Assembly (NCBI GenBank): GCA_015350385.1
Contig: WNKI01000001.1
Coordinates: 267,032 to 331,031, forward strand
Length of the DNA stretch: 64,000 bases
Reading direction: 5' to 3'
Origin: Aculops lycopersici
Lineage: Eukaryota; Arthropoda; Arachnida; Trombidiformes; Eriophyidae
Shown here: positions 23,101 through 33,940 of the stretch, piece after piece
How the letters are laid out: every line of letters begins with the position of its first letter
Numbering within the stretch: the first letter of the stretch is position 1
The notes under the pieces: model-generated
The model's input: the letters and a program-made list of their open reading frames with translations, nothing else
Database searches by the model: none
Told to the model about the DNA's origin: nothing
Translations under genes and position numbers: made by a program

Positions 23101-23968
23101 CGGTTTGCTCACTAGAGGATATTGTTATTGTTTCTGGTGCTGTTGACTTTTCGGAGGTTGATTTCTCCTCTTCACTACTAACATCCACAACATTGATCTC
23201 TTGACTTCGATACTCTGGTGGCGGTTGACGTAAAGCCCTTTGTTCCAGTTCTATTTGCGGATGTTGGGCACATCCCTCAATTTCAGCATCATCGGCAGGA
23301 TACAACTCGCATATTTGATGTACTCTTCTTGAGCATTGAGTACACTGTATAAAACTTTCGTAATGCCAGACATCATTCGAGCAATCGATAAAGTCGGTCT
23401 TTTTCACTGGTGGTTGTGCCGACAAGTTTTCGCGAATGTTCTCACATAATAAACTCTGCAAATGAACGTACTCGCCTTGGATCTTATTAAAACATGGAAT
23501 ACAAAACGAGTATTGATCTTGATAGCACTTATATTTGGCGCCGATAGTAATTTGGCAATATCTTTCAGCAGTTGTGCCGTGACAGAATAATAGCTGAGGT
23601 CCAAATTGATGTAGTGTCCCGCAACAATAATCTAGTCTTTGCATAACAGGGTGGGCCTCGGTGTAGAATATTTTACTTAGCTTAATTGCGAAGTCGTACA
23701 CTGGAGATCCTTTTTTGTTGAATTGGAAGGCATTTGCGAACAATAATTGAACATCGGCCACTAGTCGCCAGGCATCCCCCTTGTACTCGTGAGCCCGGAC
23801 TTTGTCCCTGATGGTTCCGAGATCAATGGGGTGCTTAATACATTGATAATAGTCGAGGCAGCCATACTTGACGATATCGACAGGCTCCCTAAACACTTCG
23901 CCGGCTGGCTCAGTATTGTAGAGCTTGTCGAGTATCGGCAGGAAGAGTTTGGCGATTTTCTCATCCAT
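20165..23968 (-). CDS. Truncated p300/CBP-type (KAT3) histone acetyltransferase
   Basis: Intronless 1267-residue protein with the C-terminal half of p300/CBP architecture. Bromodomain at residues 1-110 (acetyl-lysine Asn in FQFNKKGSPVY), RING/PHD at about 112-235 (LDYCCG, FCIPCFNKIQGE, CTQCSRRVHQIC). Acetyltransferase domain at about 416-665 with EIDGVDVCVFGMHVQEYG, YLSYIDSVHFFRP, FIWVCPSRKGDDYIF and HWYTNLLDK, so the catalytic Trp and Tyr equivalents are kept. ZZ zinc finger at about 956-990 (CNEC, CPRC, CTSC, HEH). A TAZ2-like region at about 1153-1225 keeps the ligands of only one of three zinc sites (AHYHTC, CHRC). TAZ1, KIX and NCBD are absent; the ATG at 23968 begins the bromodomain and no upstream exon is seen. 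It should acetylate histones and other proteins in the nucleus. Whether it is the sole KAT3 or a second paralogue cannot be told here. Confidence 0.93.
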   Translation of the reverse strand: MDEKIAKLFLPILDKLYNTEPAGEVFREPVDIVKYGCLDYYQCIKHPIDLGTIRDKVRAHEYKGDAWRLVADVQLLFANAFQFNKKGSPVYDFAIKLSKIFYTEAHPVMQRLDYCCGTLHQFGPQLLFCHGTTAERYCQITIGAKYKCYQDQYSFCIPCFNKIQGEYVHLQSLLCENIRENLSAQPPVKKTDFIDCSNDVWHYESFIQCTQCSRRVHQICELYPADDAEIEGCAQHPQIELEQRALRQPPPEYRSQEINVVDVSSEEEKSTSEKSTAPETITISSSEQTEAGVSQTERQDSNPSIDDELLQIANGIDEDSHLFNWAPPSPTNHEAGPSTEAAKEANTKKAADSASADGAVCINNNKTNNNSTTSEKKSVDSIAYRLSISKQQTQQLTESEQTEKNKEKGNRDKFVCNHCYDRSKIGCDLRHRKYSARRLPHTRMSRYIETKVNEHIRTNSPSAGEVTIRVLTAYRDIVEVKQEMREYIKSKRDIDPNQHPFLRDYPDSFGYTNRAIFAWQEIDGVDVCVFGMHVQEYGDDCPEPNRQVVYLSYIDSVHFFRPKYVRTAVYHEILLSYFKYVKKLGFRRVFIWVCPSRKGDDYIFYRHPSEQKMPNQKRLNHWYTNLLDKGIMEGIVERHQNIQQFASSQNGNNISMLDLPYLGGDYWPGEFERLLKIMIESQKELETKQVEPIEAPGSSLIIPKIEPETERHNMLSLSNLYQRAPLRATTGKNLPAMRSRGTGTRNLGGDFNTSFNDSQSGSATANSSMSRSEDQPLDLSKSSTNASPESLLDEELSDSSFATSTSNKKKRRKSSSTIGYTKKRSRNVSGASNRLSLVDSKLPSQGAKAGRAKQGAQTSQSAIDSLDPEADMLFNLDRSLRRQMQGFIVARLNDCDCSPHFESQRRQEEVEFPCELMKGREPFLSLARLRNYEFSTLRRAKFSSLAMVKHLGRRFQLEPICNECFSFDSSKRHFTCPRCHDYYLCTSCHENTQHEHIMSLMAPPIIPDIVEFLQPCSPPSATNSISSASSTISNKSSIETNNDLSQPPSTLSSTSNRRDSAPSPTATPLNRHIINTMHQSPVNNMPLSLRQRNRGLVTSFLTNPRVEDVENADIRSFGSSENRLDGLVANLRSSPPPSHSANNIREVPSDDLDRALMENFIRHAEISYDFDFDQMKNESTKLLAHYHTCPMKESCHRCKFVVLSCSFMSVLMRSNRMQAMIGSNCGPITSEPSHVGSTGSGNNSTHHLSGINLTTTPRKHGFQQKEK

Positions 23969-26215
23969 CTATGGCTTCGTCGTGAACATCGTGGATATTC
24001 AATAGATATAAGATTGGAAAATAATATTAATATAATAATTATAATAAGAGGGGTATAAAAATTGTAATTCAGTAGTGTGGTCCAGAAAATGCCCATGTAT
24101 TGGTAGTGTAAACACATAGTTCTTTGCGAGTTGCGCCCATTTCATCACTTGCCATGTAGAATCGTACTAATGGTTTGTCTCAAAACAAGAGCCCTAGCAT
24201 CTCTGAACTCCAGCGGGTGACAACAATGGGAATCCCGATGCCAAAGCACCGCGCCCCCTTGAGATCCGAAACTGTGTTTGGGATAGTAACGAGCGTCGAG
24301 CGCAGTGGGAAGCCAAACTGGAAAGAGAGTGCGAGGGAGGTTCGCACTGCGAAAGCGCCCGAAGGAGGCGAGGGGCAGAAAAGGAAGCAGCAGTTTTGGG
24401 ACAAGAGTCGCTGAGAGTGTGTCGTTACGCACTGCATGCAAAAGCCAACAGCAGCAGCGGCGGCAGCCATTCGCTCTTCGTGTTGCGCTAACGCTGGCAC
24501 TGGCTAGCCGATGCCAGTAACGCAGCCAGTCGGCCGGCCAGCGAGTCAGCCAGCGGTGAGTCGCCTCGCTTTAGCTTGTGTGTTGGCCGCTCGCTTGCCC
24601 GCTGGCTGCCGGCCACCTCTTATGGCCGAGACTCGAAGCGGAGGCTTTCCCGCCTAGCCGCCCACCATCTCTTTTCGGATCGTCGCCCGCCCTCCTGTAG
24701 CGCGCACCCGCGACAATGTCCCGCTCGCCGCCCACATCCTCCGCACCAATCTCCCGCTGCCACACCCTCGCGCGGAGCTTCTCAACTAGCTGGCCACCTT
24801 ACGAGCGAACGCAGCACTTGGTCGGACTGACCAGCGAACGCTAGATTGTATAAGTTGCGCTACACTGTACATATTCCTTCGTCGAGCTCGCAGCTGTGCG
24901 CGCGCTCACTCCACTTCTCAAATGTAGGCCTCCGCTTTGCCAACTGGCAAGCGAGTGGCGGGGGTGCCGAGCTGCGCAAAGCGAGCCATCTCTGCACAGT
25001 TTCCCTTTTCGAATGCCTCGCTGGCTAGCTAGCTTCATGCCTAGTTGTTTGTCCCCCTCCCCTCCCCCGCCGCCAAGCTAAAAGGCTGAGCGAGAAAGAG
25101 AGGGAAGTAAACTTTGTAGACTAGCTGGTCTCAGTGTATTTGTTTGCGGCTCAGTTTAGCGTCGCGAGTTTGGCCGACATTACGACGACGACTAAGAGAA
25201 TCTCCCCTCGTTCATTTGCGAATAAACAGTCGCCCCTCCGTGCGCTTGCATCTCAGCCATGTGTGAACTTCCGAACTTGACTCGCGCCTCGCGGGACAGG
25301 TGGCGCCAAGCAGGATCGAGAGAGAAAGAGAATGCAGGTCACGGGAGCCACGACGACTGCAGCTCCTGCTCCCGCAGCCTGCAAGAGTGACTATACTGAA
25401 AATCAGCTGATACTCAAAACGTTTAAAGGGGTGATGCCAGCGGCCAGAAAATTTCCCACCTCCACCCTCTTGGCCGCCATTGCCGATGCCGTCGCTACAA
25501 CCACCGAGGCCAACAAGCGACCAGAAGCGCCAAGAGCCAGAGAGCGAACGAGATCGTGACGAGGAGCCAGGATTACTCCAGCTAGCCAACGAAGAGACTG
25601 CAACTGTAACTGCAATCCCAACCGCAACTACTACCACCAAGAGGAGAAAGGGAGACTGAAAAGAAGAAGAAAACTCGGTGCTCTCACCTGACGACGTCGA
25701 CGCCACCGACGCAACGACGCACCTGAACGACTTTGGTGCTCCACGGGGACAGCAGAAAGCCTCGTTGTGAGCTAGAGTGCACCTGCAGCTTCAACTCGGC
25801 ACCCAATCCTGGCGCGACCGTTCTACTCGCCACAAAAACAACGACGACGTCGGAACGATAACTGAACGACGACGCCATCGCAACTCCAGCAACACAGTAC
25901 TCAACTTCGACAACAATTTGTGACCTAGAGAGTGTTTATTAGTCCTGGCACTTTTATAAGCCCATCACCTGGCGGCTGCTTGACCTTGTGTGCACCACTG
26001 ATAGCCAAACAATTACGGGACCAGCACCAGCCGCAGCCACTTGCACCAGCGCCAGTGCAACCAGAAACTAGCTGGCACTTCCATCATCAACAACACGAAG
26101 ACCCCACCATTAGCGACTTAGGCTGACTGCAAATCTATTAGTCATTTCACTAGTTCATTCATCTCATATAAAAGGCACCACTATCACAACTCGACGGGCT
26201 AACACACTGGACAAA
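23969..26215. other. Divergent intergenic region, KAT3-like to AIP
   Basis: 2.2 kb upstream of both genes. 24000-24060 is very AT-rich, just 5' of the KAT3-like start; 24250-25100 is GC-rich with many CGCTCG/GCGAG words, like a CpG-containing promoter. Open frames here (25212-25706 minus, 25332-25559 plus) overlap on opposite strands and resemble nothing known. The AIP TATA box is at 26168-26175. Confidence 0.45.
26168..26175 (+). promoter_or_regulatory. TATA box of AIP
   Basis: TATAAAAG lies 48 bp upstream of the AIP start codon, implying a 5' UTR of only about 15-20 nt. Confidence 0.65.
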
Positions 26216-27262
26216 ATGTCTATCCTGAAGCGACAAATTCTCTATCCTGGCAAAAAGGATCTAGGCGAGCTCGAGCCGGAATCGAAACTCATCTATCATT
26301 TCGAGACGGTTATCATAAACAATGCCGAGCATTCACAGAAGGACGAACAAAAGCGGCTTGTCATCGACGATAGCAGACAGATGGCCAAGGGCGAGCCAGT
26401 GGAAACAATATATGGAAAACAATTCAAGCTTCCCATTTGGGAATCCTGTCTATCCTCGATGCGAAAGGGCGAGATTTGCAAGCTAACGGTTCGCGACGAC
26501 CCAGTAACTCACTTCATTTGTCTGAATTATGTTGTTACTTCCAAATGTTTTAGAAAACATTACGGTATTGAGCCCACCAATTGTGATCAAAAGCACAAGT
26601 CCGATGAGATGCACCAACATGATGCAATGCACAACTGCTCCATGTCCATCAGAAGCTCGCCTTACAAGGACTTGAACGAGATGCTTCAGCATCCGCCCGA
26701 AATTTTTGAGTTCACCTTTGAACTAGTGGACGTAATACCACCGGAAAGCTACACCAAGGATATCTGGCAGATGAGTGACGTTGAGAAAGTCAACATACTA
26801 CCCAAGTATCGCGAGGATGGTAACAGGTACTATGCAGGCTGCGAGTACGAGAACGCAGTCTCCTCCTACTCCAAGGGTCTAAGTATCATTGAGTCTCTCA
26901 TGGTCAAAGAGCGACCACAAAGCGACGAGTGGACCAAGTTCGACCTGATGAAAATACCATTTCTCCTAAATCTTGCACAGGTCAAGCTGGTTCTAGGCGA
27001 GTATTACGAGTGCATTAAACTCACCGACGAGGTCCTCAAGAAGGATCCTGAGAACATTAAGGCCCTATTTAGGCGAGCTAAAGCTCATGCAGCTGTTTGG
27101 AACATTGCTGATGCACGAAAAGACTTCAAGAAATGTCTCGAGTATGATAGAAATATGACGAAGACCATCACTAAATGTTTTCAGGACTTGAAGAATCGCG
27201 AAATCATGAAGGATCTTGAGGACCGAAAACGATTTGGCAAGATGTTCGTTAAAGAGTCATGA
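26216..27262 (+). CDS. AIP: AH-receptor-interacting protein homologue (FKBP-like plus TPR co-chaperone)
   Basis: Cytosolic Hsp90 co-chaperone of the AIP/XAP2 family, which stabilises client receptors. Single exon, 348 residues. The N-terminal FKBP-like domain (about 25-185) has the family sequence LVIDDSRQMAKGEPVE followed by KQFKLPIWE and MRKGEI. TPR repeats (about 195-335) include EGN-type DGNRYYAGCEYENAVSSY, LLNLAQVKLVLGEYYECI and ALFRRAKAHAAVWN, ending in the capping helix DRKRFGKMF. A His/Met/Cys-rich insert at about 125-142 (KSDEMHQHDAMHNCSM) lengthens the FKBP-like domain compared with human AIP. Poly(A) signal AATAAA at 27325-27330. It converges with CNOT1, stops 240 bp apart. Confidence 0.94.
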   Translation: MSILKRQILYPGKKDLGELEPESKLIYHFETVIINNAEHSQKDEQKRLVIDDSRQMAKGEPVETIYGKQFKLPIWESCLSSMRKGEICKLTVRDDPVTHFICLNYVVTSKCFRKHYGIEPTNCDQKHKSDEMHQHDAMHNCSMSIRSSPYKDLNEMLQHPPEIFEFTFELVDVIPPESYTKDIWQMSDVEKVNILPKYREDGNRYYAGCEYENAVSSYSKGLSIIESLMVKERPQSDEWTKFDLMKIPFLLNLAQVKLVLGEYYECIKLTDEVLKKDPENIKALFRRAKAHAAVWNIADARKDFKKCLEYDRNMTKTITKCFQDLKNREIMKDLEDRKRFGKMFVKES

Positions 27263-27502
27263 ATGAGGAGCCACCAAGTCCCTGCCAAAACTGATTGAAA
27301 TTCATGTTACTTGTTCATCATTACAATAAAATATCATTTTCGGTCGACTTTAGAAAGTTCGAAACACCTAGTTATATAATATTAAAGAGTGATGATTTAT
27401 TTGAATAAGAATAGTGGGTAATAATAATTACGATAACTCGATAGAGGATATTTGTATATAGTTTGGGCCTTTCGTTTCTTCAGGACTTGATAAGTGGTCT
27501 CA

Positions 27503-30500
27503 TTATTTTCCTTTGTGCGCCATGGCTGCTCCACTATTTGAGACACAACAACTACGGGCAACTGACTCGAATAACCTAATTTGATTGGAAAGATTGCAAT
27601 GGTATGGTTAGTTTGTTTTCTTATAGAATCAGGGCTGAAGTCAGGTGCATAGGAAAGGTGTTACTTACTTCTCGATTTCTGGTGCACAACGCACAAAGTC
27701 ATGTTGCCAAAATTTGAAAATTGGATTCTTGATCAGTTCAATAAAAGTGACTAACAAACCCCAAGGATGTGGTCTCATTATGATTAGACGCTCAACCAGG
27801 ACTCTGGTTATTTGCTCTTGAATTTGTTCGCTTGCGGCTACAGCAAACAAGTACAAGATGGCCGAGCTAAAGTAATGAGTGTGTGAGTTTGGATACCGGA
27901 GCTGGTTTGCGATCGCGTTGAGGAACAGATATCTTCCTTCTGTATCCAAAGTGGTGATGAGGTGTTGAAAAATTTCAATGTGAGAGGTTCCTTGCAAGGT
28001 CGCCATACTGATCTGCCGAGGTGCAATGGCTGAGATAGCCGATTGACCAACATACAACACCAGTGCGTTTAACATGGGGATGTTGAGGGAATTGGCAGTC
28101 GCTACTCCTCCGATGCTAACCGAATATTGGTTTTGAACTCTCAAGTAGGTTGTCAAGTTATTCAAGAAGGACACTGGCGTCCTGGTCCTCAAGAAGCTAT
28201 CGAGTTCATCTTTAAAAGAGACGGAGTTGATCATGTTTACCTGTAGCGAGGCTGTTTTAGGTGGTTGTGACATTTCCGCGAGGGTGTCAATCTTAAGGTT
28301 TGGTGTAAATGGATCTGGTAAACGCATCTTTCGGGGGAAAGCGCTCAGGACCAAGTTTCTCAACTGAATGGCGTTGCATGGTATGACATCACATAGGGTG
28401 TAGCAGTATTCGCATAAAAACTCCGGGAAGTCGTGTAGCAATACGAGGAACATCTTGAGGGTTCCCTTGTACAAAAGATCAACTGATTGTGGCAGCTCAA
28501 CATTCCTCAAGAACGGAGCCTCGAATTTGATTAAATCTGTTAGCAATTGGGCATACAAAGCCCAACCCTTGTACACGCTGTTTGGGGTTCTGTTTGTCTG
28601 GCTACCATTCAAACACTTGTCAATAAATAGCCTATGCGACAGGAAGTCTAGCCAGGCAAACGCGAAAGAGGGAGCTCTACTCGGTTTCAGAGCCTTGAGG
28701 GTCTTGAAAAACTCGTTGAGCACATGATATTGAACGTTCTCCGCTATGACATCAACATTCGCGGCAATCTGGTTGAAGTTATTGAAGTTCTGAGCTGGAA
28801 GTCCCAACATTGGTGGCGATAAATTCAGCTCTATGAAGAGTAGAATCAATATGCGATAGTAGGCAAGGTGCTGGAAGTCGGTCTGTCGGCTCTCCTGATC
28901 TTTCATGGCGACGTTGGCTATAATCGAAAGTATCTTCGATAGTAAGTTGATCTTTGCCATGGGTTCTGGTGCCACGTTAGATGAAGGTGACGAGCCCGAG
29001 TTTTTGATGAGAAGTACAATAAGCATTGTGAAAGCATCAAGAGTTTCATAACACTTGTTCCTTAGATCCAAAGAGTTACGACCATTTGGTGCGGAAGCAA
29101 GGAGCCTATAGCACGACTCGACACACATCTCCGTTGACAAACGGAAGAATCTGGTTACTAGATCGTCAGTCTTCAAGATTCCATGTGCTGTCATTTGTTG
29201 CACAAAAACTGGGAACATCTTCACACTCTGACCAGTTTGGTGTATACCGACCCATTCGCGGAGGAGCTTCTCCGTCTTGTCTACCAATCCAGGTGGGTCG
29301 CCTTCTGGGGCTTCTCTTTGTTGTAACAAATTGTTTGAGTTGTTGGAGCTTTGCATCGAATTTACAAAACCAGATATTTGTTGATTAGCAAATTGGTTCG
29401 GTGTGATCACTCTGTTTGACATGAGTTGATTAACCATGTTGGCACCAAGCTCGTTGAATGGTGAGGTGGTTCCCAAGGATGACTCATTGTAGGGCATGTC
29501 AAATCTCTTGAAGTTGGCTAGATTCTGGTTAACTTCCTCAAAGTTGCGCATCTGTTCCGGAACTACTTGACCTTGCTTCATGCGCATGTTCTCGTTGATT
29601 AATCGAGTCTGGAAAGCCAGTTGTTCGGCATCGAAGTATTGGTGGCCCTCAACACGGGAGTTCTTCCGAATCTCGTATTCATTCTGAAGCAGTTTGTTGA
29701 TGTTGACAAAATCAGGTATTTGTTGTGTCGCGAATTGATTCGGAGTAATCACACGATTAGAAATCAATTGATTGACCATGTTTGCTCCCAATCCAGATGT
29801 GTTAATAGGACTTGCCTTGCTAAAACTAGCCGATGTCGCCGTGACAATAGGCTGTAGATTGATGCTTTGACCAATATCGTTGAATGGTGAGGTCGTACCC
29901 AATACCGACTCGCCGAAAGGTAGATCAAACCTCTTGAATCCAGCTATGTTTTGACCTATCTCCTCGTAGTTTCTGATCTGTTCAGCGGGTGTTACTTTCA
30001 AGCTCATTCCCTCGTTGATTAGCTTAGTGTGTAAAGCTAAGCATTCTGGGTCAAAGTATCGGTGGTTTTCGAGGCGAGCGGCTCTTCTGACCTCGTAGTC
30101 GGTCTGTAAAAGTTTGTCAATATCTACAAGCGCTCTTTCAATCGTTGTTTTGATAATAAATGCGCGTGCCAGTTCTAGATTGTCGGCAGTTATCATGGCT
30201 GCAGCCTGCTCTGCTTGCTCCTTTCTAAGAGATGGACAAGCCCTTGCTAGACCTACCTTCAAATTATTAGCAAGTGATTGCTCGACTTGCTCTGGATCTC
30301 TACAAAGAATCATTGCCATATAAGATACAAGATGTCGAACAAGACAGTGTGCCGCCCGTTGCATGTGATTCTCGTCAGAATCTAAAGCGAAGTCTTTCTT
30401 GATAATCTGTTCCACTGTTGGGAGGCAAATCTTGAGAGATTTCTCCATGATAGAAGGCAACCATTCAGCCATAGCTTGCTCTATTGCTGGTCGAACTGCC

Positions 30501-33394
30501 GACTTGAGGTTAGGTTGCAAGGCAAATAAGTTGGCAACTGACTGAAAAGAGATCAGACTGCTGAAACTTACTACATTGGTAACATCAAGATCACTATATT
30601 TGAACTTGCTTGACCAGTTAGCAGGAGATGCCATGGCTCCGGCCTGGAGGCTGGATCCCACATTAGCTCCGCCGAGAGACATCGACGGTGGTGTGTTCAG
30701 GGGTGACAGAGAAGTTGCACCAAATTCACCTGGCCTCATTGCCATGGAGTTCATGTGAATCTGGGAGGCGTTCTGCTGTTGCATCTGAGCTTTCATTGAT
30801 TGTGTGAGGAGGGGTTGCTGTCCTGAGATCTGCTTTGTTCCAAGTTGTGGTTCGATTCTTGCATAATACTTCTCGTCGTTCAAGATATTGCTTTGACCAA
30901 CGAGCTTGTTCAAGTCGACGCCGAGATAGTTAAACAGTACCTCAACCTGGAATTCTAAATTTAGTTTCAGATTGGGCTGTTGGCGAAGCTCCACAAGTGC
31001 ACGTAGCAAGCCTAGGACGAAAGGATTATTGGGTTTGAATATCTTCGACTTCTGTGTTGTCTTGAGGATCTCGGCAAGGAATGGAACAACATAGAGCAAC
31101 TCTTGAGTTCCTTTGTGATATGCTTCGACGAGTAAGCCTTTGAGATCTAAATCAACATGTAAAATGGGTTTGTTTCTTGCCAATGTGAGAAGTCCAAGCC
31201 ATTGGCCCAAGTTTTTTAGCACAGTTCTCTCATTGATATTGTCAGCTTTTTTGTCCAGTCGTAATAGATGTTTTATGTTCTTGTAAGTTACTCGTGTCAT
31301 GGCCTCAATCAGTTTTGGATTTTTGAGTTCGTATAGAAAGTTAGCGTACAATGGTTGGAAGTTTTGTTCCAGAGCAGCTCGTTTTGTCGAAAAATACTGC
31401 GCCGTCCACCCATAGTACGTATCATCGTTTCCAAATAGCTCCTTGAACTCCTCCGCCTTTTGCTTAAGATTTAGCAAGGAAAGGTTGTTGACAATGAAGA
31501 AAACCTTATCTTGAATCACTTCTGGTGGGACAGGATGATTTTCTGAACCGCCAACTGCCAACAAGTTATCAATATTGGCATTGTTGGCTATTGATGGTCT
31601 AGTCACCGGGGCAGCCATTGCTACAGAATGTGCCTTTGCCGCCGCATTTGCAGTTCTTTGCGCCATACGCTTAGCTTCAAACTCAGCTTGTAACTTCTCG
31701 ACTTCAGTCATAGCTGGACGATCGATTGGGAAACCAGATATGCGATCTGCACGATTGAACTCATTCGCCATGCTAGTTACAACGCCTGGAGGTGGATGTC
31801 TTGGAGCTCTTTGGAGCAGAATAGATGAGTTTCCAACGAGTTCGAATACCTCATTCTTGACAGTCTGAGATAGCTCAGCGAATGGGGCTCCCATAGAACC
31901 TGATGGTGGCATTACACATTGTTGCAGAAATGTTAGCATCACCGCGAGTGTTTCGGCGGGAAGAGGCGGGCCACCCATCGAAGCTGGACCTATCACTGAA
32001 TCTTTGCCTGACCGGTTTAGCAGGGGCAAGTACCTCTTCGTTAAGAAAGAATTGAGAGCTCTAATAAAATTCTCACCATTCTCCGTGAACTTATCCATCA
32101 ACCATTTGTCTAGCTTGAGATATTCTCGTCTTGACGCGAGGCAGGCTAGATCAATTACAAAGGGATAACAGGTTCCATCCAATAGTCTAAACAAGGTCTT
32201 GATATCTTGCGCGACATCCAGAACCCTCGATAACCTCTGTTGTTGTTCTTCTGGGTTTGATTTGGTGTAGTGATCACTCAATGCTTGCAAGAGAGTTTGC
32301 TGAGACCAGGTCAGAGGGGTATTTGGCTTATGTTGTGTCAGTGCAGCAGTAGGATCTGTTAAATGAGAATCGTTGCTCCAAATGCTATGTAGAATGATGG
32401 CAGCATTAGGGTGAGATGCGTTCAAAAAGGTTGGTATGGCTGAACTTAATATTTCCACCTTAGCTGCTGACGCTTGTCCAGTGACCCTCAATAAACCAAG
32501 AACGGTTAAATCAGGGCAGTATTGCAGTGGCCAGTCAAAGATTTCTAGTACACGAGCATAGCAACAACTACTCATTTGAAGATTTGGAATATTGCCCGGC
32601 ACCGTGAAGTCGATGAGAATTTGATACAGTCTTTGGAATTTCCAATTGTTTAACTCGGGTTGCGCCTCAAAGTCTGGCTGACATTTGAGTAATTCACTAT
32701 AAGGTACAAACTGACTCAAATTGGGCATCGGCTGTAGCATATTTGCCTGCACTTGTGGTGCTGTGAGAAATATCCTGGATATTAGATTTTGTTCAATGCA
32801 ATTCATGATAAAGTTTAACTGGAAACCTTGATTGTGTTCCCATACTTGAGTGAAGAAAACACGACCAACGGTGTAGAGGCCATTTTTATCAGTTTGCGCC
32901 AAGTTTGTACAGAATTGCCAAAACCTCCTGAAGGAGGCTAGGGGTGGAACCGATGAGTATTTTTGGCCTTGCAGTACGAAATTTGTATTCCTGAATAATC
33001 TATCACTCATGAAATCTTCATCATCGTATGTTTGTAGTAGTTGTTGTAGGTTGATTGAATTCTGACGACAATACTCAGCAAACAAGTCGATCTCCTCTGT
33101 GCAAGCGGACGAATCTCGCCTACAAATATCTAGATCTCCTTTGACCAGATCTCTTTGATTACTGCCGGCAGGTCCATTGTTTGGCTGCTGGCCATTGATG
33201 GTGGAATTTGAAGAGGTATTATTGGAGCCATTGCCACCGGTATTTAGTTCGCAAAGGGCGCTAAGTATCTTACAAGCCAACCGGTTTGTCAACTTGAATT
33301 GCCTCAAAATGTCGATGTTGATATGGATTGGGCCGACATTTTCATCCACCACCAACGCCGCAATCTGACTCTCAGAAAGCGACAGCTGGCTCAT
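27503..33394 (-). CDS. CNOT1: CCR4-NOT transcription complex subunit 1 scaffold
   Basis: Scaffold of the CCR4-NOT deadenylase, which drives mRNA decay and translational repression. Exon 1 is 33394-27669 and exon 2 is 27575-27503, a 93-bp intron apart. The donor GAGAA/GTAAGT and acceptor AAATTAG restore the conserved end APEIEKLFESVARSC that a read-through stop would cut. Total 1932 residues against about 2376 in human. MIF4G (CAF1-binding) is at about 631-860 (LGQWLGLLTLARNKPI), the CNOT9-binding DUF3819 region at about 955-1100, and the NOT1 module at about 1366 to the end (GILKTDDLVTRFFRL, ANQLRYPNSHTHYFSS). The first several hundred residues are short and divergent. Between DUF3819 and NOT1 the connector region is replaced by a tandem duplication (separate entries). 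Poly(A) signal on the minus strand at 27396-27401. Confidence 0.95.
29355..29701 (-). repeat. CNOT1 internal duplication, second copy
   Basis: Residues about 1230-1346 repeat the preceding unit: INKLLQNEYEIRKNSRVEGH, FKRFDMPYNESSLGTTSPFN, ANMVNQLMSNRVITPNQFAN. It lacks a 30-residue piece found in copy one. Confidence 0.9.
29702..30125 (-). repeat. CNOT1 internal duplication, first copy
   Basis: Residues about 1090-1230: IDKLLQTDYEVRRAARLENH, FKRFDLPFGESVLGTTSPFN, ANMVNQLISNRVITPNQFAT. The start of this unit aligns with human CNOT1 just after DUF3819, so this is the ancestral copy. Equivalent bases in the two copies are offset by 420 nt. Confidence 0.9.
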
Positions 33395-33940
33395 AGGTGG
33401 ACCTTAGGATACTAATTCTTGATTCTAATAAGATGAGACACCTGTCTCAGTGTGATTAATAAGGGTAATATTGTACAAATTTGGATAATATTCGTTAGAA
33501 GCGTCTGAACTGGTGAGATGTGAAACGATAACTGAACCATCTATTTTCAATGTGCGTTCAGCAGGCGCCCTCGGCGCGCAATACAAAATTGTGCCCGATA
33601 TCAGATTTTCTCGCGTTGCAGCGGTGGCGTTCGGCAAAAGCGTGGGGGAAGACAATCGACTTTCCCTCCTTGCGGCTCTTGAAAACACTCTCCAAATTCG
33701 TCAAAACTGGTTGTAAGTTGCAAACCTTGTAATCGAGATATCAACAAACAAACAGACTGTCACTACTATTCCACTGACGTTTGTCCATTTTATAATCAGT
33801 ACCAACGTCTAAGCTCTTATACGAACACCATCTCAAGATGAAAACTCGGGATAACTAGGAATATTTTTACACTCTGACGACTATTGCAAGACAGGAAACT
33901 TTTTGTATACTTTTCCACCATAACCGACCAGACACTCATC
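33395..33940. promoter_or_regulatory. Bidirectional promoter region, CNOT1/SAP18
   Basis: 546 bp between divergent start codons, so both promoters must lie here unless distal exons exist. No TATA box is obvious. No gene is seen inside. Confidence 0.55.

Noticed and set aside
20165..23968. KAT3-like gene as a processed pseudogene
   Set aside because: The 3.8-kb frame is fully open, catalytic and zinc-finger residues are selectively conserved, no poly(A) tract follows the 3' end, and most neighbours are intronless too.
25212..25706. 164-codon minus-strand frame upstream of AIP
   Set aside because: Low-complexity Ser/Val/Gly sequence with no homology, overlapped by a plus-strand frame; lies in promoter-like DNA.
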